From contig JAABOA010000092.1 in assembly GCA_015680635.1 (NCBI GenBank), positions 9,286-26,809 on the forward strand: a DNA stretch of 17,524 nucleotides, read 5' to 3'. This DNA is from Lunasporangiospora selenospora (Eukaryota; Mortierellomycota; Mortierellomycetes; Mortierellales; Mortierellaceae). The position numbers and the translations under genes were made by a program. The notes beneath the pieces are model-generated. The model did not search any database. It saw nothing but the letters and a program-made list of their open reading frames with translations, and was not told the DNA's origin. Shown here in pieces: positions 8,655-16,833 of the stretch (the stretch's first letter is position 1; each line of letters opens with the position of its first letter).

Positions 8655-10897
8655 TCACTTCTTTCCTTTTCGGTTATCTGGGGATCTTGACTTGATTAGC
8701 CCTAGTGTAGACTTGGTCTCCTTCCCTTTGCTCGCGCGGCGCAATTCTTTCCGTCGCTTCTTCTTACACTTGTGGCACATACAGATCTCGCCAATGTCGC
8801 TCTCGCTATCTGTCGAAGTCACCTCGATCGAGTCCGAGTCCGAGCTGGAGCTGCTGCTGGAACTACTATCATCAGTGGACATAGGAAGCATAGGCACATA
8901 TGACAATGACCTACATTTATCCAGCAAGTCCTTGTAGAAGCATCGCCCTGTCTTTTTGAACATTCTCTCAATTTCGGTATGAAACTTCCTTGCTAGCTTG
9001 GGTCGCGCATGTCGTGTCATTAGCCACACTGCCTCAAAGTTCGTAGCCGAGCAAAAGTTTTGCGTCACTGCGATCGTGAAATCTATTGCAGGAATGGGTT
9101 AGTTGATATTACTCAAACGTGGGACCAAAAAATCACAAAAAACAACAGCAGCAACAACGACAAACAACGTCCTTACCAAGGTTCATAACAATATGAGGCC
9201 ATCCACCTGGCACAAACATGGTCTCGCCTGGGCGTTGGATCACCTGGATCATACCGTACTTCTTGCCAAGTTCAAAGTTATTGGCAGCAAAGCGTGGGTA
9301 CACATGATGGAACCAGGATACAGCCTCCCGGTCAAATGGTTTCATAGGAGGATCGTATACATCCTTCGGGATGCCTGGAGGGAATAAGCACCATCTTTTG
9401 TGTCCAGTTGTCAGTGTATTCCAAGCAGATGTTCCTAAGATGATAACCAGAGAAAGAATGATGAGGCGGTTGAATAATATTGCCTTTGATTGGTATGACT
9501 CGGATTTTACCCCCTTTCCCTCTGCAACCTTACCCAATGGGTCAATATGGATTCCGGTTCCACTTCTAGGACCGCCGACAACAAACCAGCGGAACGGTGG
9601 ACGCCTTCGGTCGCCTGCCAACCTGTTGAAGAAAACAATAGAGCGAGTTAGGGGGGGGGGGCACCAGCAATGAGCAATTGTGCTGCAGACCCTGAAGGAA
9701 GAGCGCTCGACTTACTGGAACAAGTCATCCTTAAAGTACTTTGGAACTGTAAAGTCATTCAACAGGGTACTCGCATGCTCTTCTTTCTTAGATCGACGTC
9801 GTTCAGATCCACTGTCTGCACCACCAACTCCATTTTCATCCCTTCTGGAATTGCTTCGTTTCCCAAAGACTCGGGTCACCTTCCGAGATACATTCCTTGG
9901 CGAACCTGAACGTGAGCGAGTTCTCTTTGTTCCTGTAGAGCCGTTTTTTTTATCGTCATCGCTTCCACTGTCGCTGTCGCTATCGTCGCTACCGGAATCT
10001 ACCCCATTGGATCTCGAATTCAGCTCTCCCTTGCGCAAAGTAGATTGTGGTGGGGAGTCTTGTTCAGACGACGATGACGATGATAGTGATGAACCCCTCA
10101 TACGTTTCTTTTGCATACTTGTCAGTTTGCGTTTCACAAAGCCCGAGTCAAAGATATAGAGTGGCGAGTCATCCTTGAGGCCGTCTGTTTGTGCATACTT
10201 TAAAAAGTACTTTGCTTTGATATAGACATTGTTTCCATCGTCATCCTCACCAACCTTGAATGACTGAGAATTATACTTTTTGAGGAATGTCTAGGCGCAG
10301 GAGGTTGTTGACCATATAGGAAAAATAAAATAAAATAAAATAAAAACAAAGTTAAGCCAAAACGTCCCCTGCGATTTTTTGCAATTGGAGTGGGTAATGC
10401 TGCTCTAGCAACGGGGCAGTGACACAGAAATTCAGTCCTACCTCAACATTCCAGTTTTTGCAGGCCCCCCAATCATTTGTGACACCTCTGATCACCACAG
10501 GCCGATTCTTCTCCTCGAACCGCTTAATAAACTCTTCTCGAGAGACCTTGTCATAATCAATTCTTTCCAAGGTATCAAAGGAGTCAGGGATAGTGAAATC
10601 CTGCTTTGCAAACTGGTGCTTGTCCCATTGAAAGATGTCCAGCTCTGTGTATGCCAAAAGTAGAGGGATGAGTAAGAAAAGTAAATCCAATATATTTTTT
10701 TTATTAACTCAAAGATTACATAGTACATGGTCTTGAGGGATGAAGCTCCAAAGAGTAAGGAGTGAGGGAGAGAATGAGAGTTATTCTCAGCAGCAAAGGT
10801 TGAAGTAAGGACTCTAGATTCGCTTACCTGAACGGCCCCTCAGTTTTGCCCGCCGAATGCGCCTATGTTGGCGGGTCATTAATGGTGGTTGCAGCAT
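8655..10897 (-). CDS. JMJD6: JMJD6-type JmjC 2-oxoglutarate oxygenase
   Basis: Six exons, in transcript order: 10897-10828, 10644-10442, 10290-9716, 9622-9534, 9434-9177, 9082-8655; 540 aa (human about 403). The family is a nuclear Fe(II)/2-oxoglutarate lysyl hydroxylase, also proposed as an arginine demethylase, acting on splicing factors and histones. The basic N-terminus (RRIRRAK) and the segments RPVVIRGV, LYIFDSGF and VPKYFKDDLF match JMJD6. Iron ligands are His308 and Asp310 (GIHIDPLG) and His393 (PGGWPH). Asn318, Lys325 and Thr405 fall at the same spacing as the human 2-oxoglutarate-binding Asn197, Lys204 and Thr285. The usual PGGWWH is PGGWPH here. About 120 residues (144-266) of Ser/Asp/Arg-rich sequence interrupt the fold. 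The C-terminus carries a serine run and a basic tail, as in animal JMJD6. The gene lies between RRN7 and the MDC1-like gene on the same strand. The first in-frame ATG was taken as the start; Met7 is possible. Confidence 0.94.
9435..9533 (-). other. Stop-free 99-nt JMJD6 intron
   Basis: The donor is GTAAGG after the HID motif exon and the acceptor is CTTAG. The intron is exactly 33 codons without a stop in the gene's frame, so the unspliced frame stays open. Splicing restores DPLGTSAWNTL, the conserved JMJD6 sequence. Retention would insert 33 hydrophobic residues between the first two iron ligands and the cofactor-binding strand, probably destroying activity. Confidence 0.85.
10321..10345. 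repeat. (AAAAT)n microsatellite in JMJD6 intron 2
   Basis: Four to five AAAAT units on the plus strand, within the intron spanning 10441-10291. Confidence 0.88.
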
Positions 10898-11013
10898 GAT
10901 CGAATGTTCAAAGAATGGTGGCCAGGTCAGGAATGAAAAACAGGAACCTTTTTTAAAAAACACTACGCCCAAAAAACCAGTCACTGGTACAGCAGGGCTC
11001 CAGGACAATGGGC

Positions 11014-11022
11014 CCTAAAAAT
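11014..11022. repeat. Possible target-site duplication, left copy
   Basis: CCTAAAAAT, one base before the left inverted repeat. The right flank, at 11322-11330, is CCTAGAAAT. They match at eight of nine positions. A 9-bp duplication would suit a Mutator-like origin, but the one-base gap and the mismatch leave this uncertain. Confidence 0.35.
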
Positions 11023-11023
11023 T

Positions 11024-11106
11024 CAGAGGACTGTGCTGGTTTGAAATGTTTGCGATCTTTTGATTTTCCTGCACGAACTGGTTGTGCGAGCACGTACAAA
11101 CTGGTC
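11024..11106 (+). repeat. Left arm of the inverted repeat
   Basis: 83 nt, complementary to 11250-11321 except for an 11-nt extra stretch (TGCGATCTTTT or an equivalent placement) and one A/G difference near the inner end. Confidence 0.88.
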
Positions 11107-11249
11107 TTCGGATACGTTCAAACGTGTAGGTGGGCGAGCATCAATTCGACATGGCTGAAAGAGTCCTCAAGACTATTGAAGCAATTAATACTACATTCAG
11201 GCTCATGAGAGACGGGACAAGGGATGAAAGGGCAAAAAGCGTGGAGCTT

Positions 11250-11321
11250 GACCAGTCTGTACGTGCTCGCACAACCAGTTCGTGCAGGAAAATCAACATT
11301 TCAAACCAGCACAGTCCTCTG
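11250..11321 (-). repeat. Right arm of the inverted repeat
   Basis: 72 nt, reverse complement of the left arm without its 11-nt insertion. Confidence 0.88.
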
Positions 11322-11349
11322 CCTAGAAATATACAGCATATGCCTGGGA

Positions 11350-11500
11350 TGTGCCTGGGAAATGTGGCATGTGCTTCAAAATGTGCTTAAAGATCTGCAG
11401 CAAGAGCTCTGGAAAGGTGCTTTGACAGTGCCTGAAATTTGCAGCACGTGCTGGAAAGGCCTCAAAATCGTGCCTCATTCTCTGCAGCACAAATCTCTGA
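11350..11500. repeat. Degenerate ~44-bp tandem repeat
   Basis: The anchor TYTGCAGCA occurs at 11394, 11438 and 11481, at spacings of 44 and 43. Each full unit continues with CTGGAAAGG and then a GTGCY motif. A more diverged unit precedes them from about 11350, sharing CAAAATNGTGC-like sequence with the later unit. One junction contains the 12-bp palindrome CAGCACGTGCTG, an E-box core. The array sits between the inverted-repeat element and the RRN7 3' end. Origin unknown. Confidence 0.6.
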
Positions 11501-11522
11501 CATAAGGACATCAGCGTAAATT

Positions 11523-11528
11523 TTTATT
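11523..11528 (-). terminator. Candidate poly(A) signal, RRN7
   Basis: AATAAA on the minus strand, 29 nt after the RRN7 stop codon. Confidence 0.6.
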
Positions 11529-11556
11529 GCAAAAATTCAAATGTAAAGTTGGGTAT

Positions 11557-14302
11557 TCAGACTAGCAAACTTTCCTCTATCCGAGATGCGAGAGACTGGA
11601 TATCATGTGGAGGTACGCAAAGTATGTTACTGGCATATGCCAAAAGTCGCTCATACTGTCCAAGGTAAGACGCCCCACTCTCATAGTTCGAGTAATAAAC
11701 AAACCCTTCGCCGGTTCGTAATGGAGGCGGCTCATCGACCGTGTTCTCAGACTTGGCTCCTGTTGAAGGCTGCTGGACGCTCTTGAATAAATGTCGGATA
11801 AAGGCTTCAGCAAAGGACATTTGTCTTCCAGCATCCTCAAGATTAGCCGTATCTACATGACTCCTTTGTCTGTAATCTGTGTTCTCAAAGACATCCAGTA
11901 TTTGATGGAAACCTAATGATTCAAGGAAAATATAAAGTAAAGTAGTTCATTAATGTACAGTGCATGTAAGTAGTCATGGCGAAAGCCCATGGTCGGAAAT
12001 GAAAGAAGGAACAGCTACCTTTCGTATTACGGTTGCTTGCAGTGTTCTTGATGTAGTGTAGGTATAGGTCAGGATTGAACCGCACCAACTCTTCAAATTC
12101 GCTAAGTGAGTATATAGAATTGTGCAATGGACACAGTGGGCGTGAGGGGGTTGAGTCTTGTTTAAATGGGACCGACTTTAAGCAAGCAAGCAGATGAGAA
12201 ACAGGAATGGATGGAAAAACGTACCCAAGTTGCGCTGGGATTGTCGTTTGAGCTCGGAGCTGGTCATAAGCGTCCATATGCCGTATCCACTCCTGTTCGT
12301 CTGGTAGTGTGTTGATCCAAGACATTCGCTCCTGATCTCTTCTACTCAGAGGCAGACATGATTTCATATGGTTAATTAATACTCTCATATTACCGCTCAA
12401 ATGATAGTGAGTCAAAAGAATTTGGTCCGCATACCTCTCTTTTCCGTCGAGCCCAAGGAATAGCTTGGCCAGGAACATAACGATTGCCATTGCACCAATA
12501 GGGGCATTTCGAAGACCTTGTGATTTCAGCAGTGATGAAGAAAGAACTTCTGGTCGACGTTTTGTAAACTGGAAGACAAAGTATCTCTTGTCTCTCGAGC
12601 CTGTTGGGCTAAAGAGGAGATTAGCAATATAGATAGAGCACGGATAGAACTCAACTGTTTATAGAAGCTCAATTCCAAGTGAGTTTGTTAATAGCCTGCA
12701 TAGTAAAATCATTGATACGACCAATCCTTTATTTTACACTGTCCGTCGACAGTGTTGCCAGTCTTACCTGGAAGCATCAGTTCCTTGATAAAGCGAAAGA
12801 GAAAAGGCTGCAAGGACGGTGTCTTCAGTTTCCAATCATATTGACTACGGAACATCCCGATTAATTTCGTGAGAGTTCGATGTAGCTTTGTTATACCCTT
12901 ATGCTATTGAGCCAGAACCAAGAGTAAAAACACAGACAAAATCTCAGTAAGAAGTAATATAAACAGGATGGTCGTATAGATACCTCCTTGTGCATAGGTC
13001 GCTTACGCTTGGAGTAAGTATTCCTCTAAGACTCGGGCCGGCCCGGATACGTATCTCTAGTGGCAGTGTGTAGAATGCAGAGTAGTATGGCAAGGTCCCA
13101 TCCATCATCCACCTAATCATAAGCATTAGATTCTCTGAATAGTTTTCATCTCTCCGTTCACAAGGGCCTGACCCATCAATAAGGTACCTGTAGAAGTCAC
13201 CGAGAATAACTGGTAGTCGCAAATGTCGTGCTGCAATAAAACAGATGCAAATTGTATATTGGATATGGGGTATGTTCTCTTTGTGTTTCGCTGTCCACGG
13301 AAGCTTTCTCCCTGGAGAGATATTCTCCTCACTGTCGCGCTTTCCATCATCTCCATTATTTCCATCATCTTCATCAACTGCATCATCCGAGCTTTCGCTC
13401 TCAGCATCCTCGTTGTTGTGGCTTCCCGAGTCACTTTCTTCACCAGCTGAGCTCTCACTGCTACTGCTGTACTCGTGGGCATACTCTTTCATTTTATCGA
13501 TTTCATCTTGAACAGAGGTCTCTGTAGCAACCTTATCTTTAAAGTCATTAGGATCTCTGCCACTCTGTGTCTTTGTTGGGTCTGTCCGGGAAGTCCCGGC
13601 GCCTTTCTGGGAATCGTTCCTGATCTCGCTATCGGCATCCTGGGCTTCGTCGTCTGTATCTTCAATATCCTTTGAAGTATCATCTCTAATATTACTTGTA
13701 GGTATAGTAGATGCTTCTCCTCGCCAGATCGAATTGATGTATAGCATCCAGTACTCTCGAACAACCGTTTCAAACTCTGGAGGAAATTTAAGCTGATGAA
13801 CCAAGACGTGGACTTGCTTTCGGAGAACAAGTTGGACACTCTGTACTACAAGCTTCTCCGCCTTGGCACCGTGAAGTACTAATATCCACCAATTGCAAGT
13901 GGTGTTAGATTAGATCTGCTATCCAATTTGACTTTCTCGTGCATTAAAAGAAGCATAAACATAACAAAAAAAAACGGAATCGTACTTTTACTGGCCTTAT
14001 CCTTCCGTTTCCTTTTCTTGTCCTGTTTGTGGATTCTCCGGTGCCTCAGTGTTCCAGAATTCAGGTCAAATTCACCTTCCTCTTCTTGAAAGCCCTAGGA
14101 TGGTGGTCAATCCAGGAGAAAAGTTATGAGCGTCTTTGCCGTTGCGGTGTAACCATGGCCCGAAGGGTCGAAGAGGGAAGCAAGTAGAGGGGTTGAGTAG
14201 ATCTACCTCGAGTTGGTGTCCAAACTCGCAGACATAGAATCCCATCGCATTTTTTCTGTATCGTCTGGTCCTGCAGATTCGACATGGTGGTTTCCTGGCC
14301 AT
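11557..14302 (-). CDS. RRN7: RNA polymerase I initiation factor Rrn7/TAF1B
   Basis: Eight exons, in transcript order: 14302-14207, 14094-13992, 13878-13188, 13112-13007, 12903-12768, 12654-12435, 12341-12019, 11912-11557; about 676 aa. Rrn7/TAF1B is the TFIIB-like subunit of core factor/SL1, which brings Pol I to rDNA promoters. The N-terminal zinc ribbon has Cys7, Cys10, Cys25 and His29, ending GFYVCEFGHQLE. A linker rich in Arg and Lys (KKRKRKDK) follows. The first cyclin fold starts near LVLRKQV and VVREYWMLY, is interrupted by a Ser/Asp/Glu-rich stretch (about 132-254), and resumes with LRLPVILGDFYRWMMDGTLPY. The second fold includes IKELMLPVEFYP and GAMAIVMFLAKLFLGLDG, then LPDEQEW. The C-terminus has a helical IEESLLV end. 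The second donor is ambiguous: GTAAAA at 13991 or GTACGA at 13985, both in phase, a two-residue difference. It diverges from SDS22 across a 79-bp gap. Confidence 0.92.
12342..12434 (-). other. Stop-free 93-nt RRN7 intron
   Basis: GTATGC donor and GTAG acceptor, 31 codons long and open in the gene's frame. Removal joins GLDGKE to RRDQERMSWINTLPDEQEW, giving the spacing expected between the second cyclin-fold helix and the LPxxxEW motif. Confidence 0.78.
13113..13187 (-). other. Stop-free 75-nt RRN7 intron
   Basis: GTACCT donor and GATTAG acceptor with a CTAAT branch-like site, 25 codons, open in frame. Removal joins GDFYR to WMMDGTLPY, the conserved Rrn7 sequence in which GDxYRW is followed directly by DGxLPY. 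Retention would insert 25 residues into this helix junction. Confidence 0.85.
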
Positions 14303-14381
14303 GGCGAAACGGATTGCTGATCAGGCGGCAAAAGCAATGGTTGACCTTTAACCCTTTTTTTTTTTCATCCTCCATTGCACC
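14303..14381. promoter_or_regulatory. 79-bp divergent promoter, RRN7 / SDS22
   Basis: The two ATG codons face away from each other with 79 bp between them, so both 5' UTRs and core promoters must fit here or reach into the coding regions. It holds TGATCA, an inverted pair ATTGCT/AGCAAT (14313-14338), and an 11-nt T run on the SDS22 side. No TATA box is evident. Confidence 0.7.
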
Positions 14382-16594
14382 ATGACTGAGCGACGAGTTC
14401 AACTGAATGCCGATGAGGCAAATAGGCTCTTCCAGGATGCCAAAACTATCAACAACGGCAACTCTGGTAGCAATGCTCTCGCCCATGACTCGGGAGACGA
14501 AAGTAACGAGGATGACAATGGTGCTCTTCAACGCGGGTTTCCCACTGGTGAACCTCAGGAGAACCCAGCCCCTGGCGGAGGTGAGTCGCTTCTGCACTTG
14601 CGTCGCGCATATGCCATATTTCCCTTTCCTAGCTTGTCTGTCTATCTGAATCTGGCGTAGAAAATTAACAGTTACCTGGCTGGCTATTGGATTGGCCGAC
14701 TTGGGAACCGTTTATAGATTTCTTGGAGGATTTCCAAGATGACACAGAGGTATAGCACTCAACCCTCAGAGAGTCCCCAAGGCTACCGACATCGTGGGAC
14801 GAATGAATATGTGCTGCGCAGATATTCTCTAACTCGTTCAGTTTTTTTATCCTTTGTTAATGCCTCGTGTTCAACTCCAACTGCGCGGTGGTTAATGTGC
14901 TTAGGAGCTCGAGCTAACCCATCTTAGGATCGATAACATCCCTGCTCTCCACCTTGACCGCTTCAAGAATCTCCAGGTTTGTCAGCGGCTCCTTACCAGC
15001 AGAATACCTCGTTTGAACTGCTAGTCAGTTCCCAGCATACCTAATAGTTGAGCTTTGTGCCCTCTTTTTTTTATTGTATTTTTATAGAGACTGTCCTTTC
15101 GACAGAACCTAATTCCAAAAATTCGTGGTCTGGAAGGACTCGCATCGCTACAGGAACTTGACCTTTATGATAACCGGTTTAGCAAAATCGAAGGACTCGA
15201 GAATCTGACCAATTTAGTGTAATGACCAAATTACTACGACTGGGAGGAGCTTGCTTTAACTTTTCTACCATTGTCGTCAAGTATAATTTTGGCATCGACT
15301 GACTGTAACCCGCCACATTTAGATCGCTCGACTTGAGTTTCAATGGAATTCGTCATATCAAGAACGCGGATCACTTGGTGAAACTTACAGACCTTTATTT
15401 TGTCAGTAACAAGATCACGGTCATTGAAAATCTGAGCACCTTGGTCAACATCACCAACCTTGAGCTAGGCTCAAACCGCATCAGGGTAATTTCAATCATA
15501 TGAACCGTTCCATTCGAGGAAAGAGCGTTTCTGGCTTAATGACACTTGGCAATTGAAAAATATTTACATTTTATTTTCCCTATGGTATGGCACTAGACAA
15601 TTGAGAACTTGGATAGGTTGGTCAACCTTGAGAAGTTGTGGCTAGGAAAAAACAAAATCACCAAACTACAGGTACGAGCTCGGTTAATGCTTATTATTAT
15701 CCCAGTATTGAAACAAATCTCGATTGCTCGTCGTCTTACTTGGTATGACTGACAGGCCTTCTTTCCCGAAAAATTTTCATTGTCACTGTCATTATCATTT
15801 ATTTTTATTTCCAGAATCTGTCCAACCTCAAGAGATTGAAAATCCTAAGCATTCAATCTAACCGACTGACAGCAATTGAAGGACTGGAAGAACTTGAGGA
15901 CCTTGAGGAAATTTACCTTAGCCACAATGGTATCGAGAAGATTGAAGGCCTGGACAAAAATGTAAAGAAGACATCCACCTGGTTCACTTGTCATAAGTGC
16001 GGATTAACCTCATCCAGGCTTGTATAGTCTCATAGGGATAAGTACTAATGCCCTCTCGTTATTTTTGTTTTCATTCCACTGCTATCAATAGCTCAAATTG
16101 ACGACAGTGGACATTGGTAACAACAAGGTTTCAAAGCTTGAAAATCTGGGTCATCTCAAAGAGCTTGTAGAGCTTTGGGTAAGAGGATGTTGAATCGTTT
16201 ATTATTGTGGAACAATGACTGTGGGCAACCAGAACTCGCCCATGACATCAGTGGAAGGTTGCATCATATCCAAAACGAACACTCATCACCTTTTCCCCTG
16301 AGGGGGGGTTTTTTTTTCAGGCGAGCAACAACTTGCTGGATTCATTCGAGGATTTCGAGTCGGAGCTTAAGGATAACTGTCCAGAGCTTGAGACCGTCTA
16401 TGCGGAGGGTAACCCTGTCCAGACAAACAACTACACGACGTACCGACTCAAGATGAAGATTATGCTTCCTCAGATCAAACAGATCGATGCTCAGTATGTA
16501 TACTTTTTGTCGGAGCAAAAAAGTCGAAGTTTTTGAATAGATGCAAGGTATTAACCCTTCTGGATACTGGTCACTTAGATATGTGCGACCATAA
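14382..16594 (+). CDS. SDS22: Protein phosphatase 1 regulatory subunit Sds22
   Basis: Ten exons: 14382-14580, 14718-14749, 14905-14976, 15088-15218, 15323-15485, 15597-15671, 15815-15961, 16092-16178, 16321-16493, 16579-16594; 364 aa, close to the family's ~360. Sds22 binds the PP1 catalytic subunit, helps its maturation and directs it in mitosis; it acts in nucleus and cytoplasm. The first ~75 residues are polar and acidic. Then come about eleven SDS22-type leucine-rich repeats of ~22 residues, for example LQELDLYDNRFSKIEGLENL and LEKLWLGKNKITKLQ, and an LRR cap ending LPQIKQIDAQYVRP. Exon 2 (32 nt) and the last exon (16 nt) are very small. Both are supported because they restore the family's pre-repeat acidic segment and its QIDAxxVR ending. 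If the last intron were kept, the protein would end QYVYFLSEQKSRSF instead. Confidence 0.93.
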
Positions 16595-16833
16595 ACAAAG
16601 TAAGCCTCCGTCGTCAAGGATGAATAAGAAGACTAGATCCTTAGCGATATATTGTCATCACGGAATAGTACTACTTTCGATGTAGAGTCCCTCACAGTCC
16701 ACACCATCTCTATGGTGTATTTATTGTTTTAATGCAGGCGCTCCGAAGAAATATAAGAAAAAAATATAAAAAAAATGCTACTGTACTCGTCGTCCTTTGC
16801 GGTTATATTTGCTCCCTTCTCTTCCAAAAGCCA
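16595..16833. other. Convergent intergenic region, SDS22 and Gln-rich gene
   Basis: 239 bp between two stop codons. A plus-strand open frame starting near 16732 has no family resemblance and is likely chance. A minus-strand AATAAA lies at 16725-16720. No clear plus-strand AATAAA was seen soon after the SDS22 stop; AATAAG at 16623 is a possible weak signal. Confidence 0.6.
16720..16725 (-). terminator. Candidate poly(A) signal, Gln-rich gene
   Basis: AATAAA on the minus strand, about 110 nt after the stop codon at 16834. Confidence 0.5.

Larger units (their letters stand above)
11024..11321. mobile_element. MITE-like element with long terminal inverted repeats
   Basis: 298 bp bounded by inverted repeats. 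The left arm is 11024-11106 and the right arm 11250-11321. Read outside-in, both begin CAGAGGACTGTGCTGG and end ACTGGTC. They agree at 71 of 72 aligned positions, apart from one 11-nt insertion in the left arm (about 11051-11061). The 143-bp core is not self-complementary and encodes no transposase, so the element would be non-autonomous. Long inverted repeats with a possible 9-bp duplication suggest a Mutator-like family; this is inference. High arm identity suggests a recent origin or maintained pairing. A hairpin-forming regulatory repeat is the alternative. Confidence 0.6.
10898..11556. other. Intergenic region between JMJD6 and RRN7
   Basis: 660 bp between the JMJD6 ATG and the RRN7 stop codon, both genes on the minus strand. 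It must hold the RRN7 3' end and the JMJD6 promoter. It contains an inverted-repeat element and a degenerate tandem repeat. No conserved gene is seen; the short open frames within it are discussed with the element. Confidence 0.7.

Noticed and set aside
12177-12224. Possible intron in RRN7 with a perfect GTACGT donor
   Set aside because: The nearest AG (ending 12176) breaks the frame of the conserved SLSEFEELVRFNPDLYLHY segment, and exon phases on both sides agree only if this stretch is coding.
14927-14976. SDS22 exon 3 starting after the TTAG just before GATCGATAAC
   Set aside because: In the phase set by exon 2 it meets a stop at once. The acceptor at 14904 gives ELELTHLRIDNIP, the expected Sds22 sequence.
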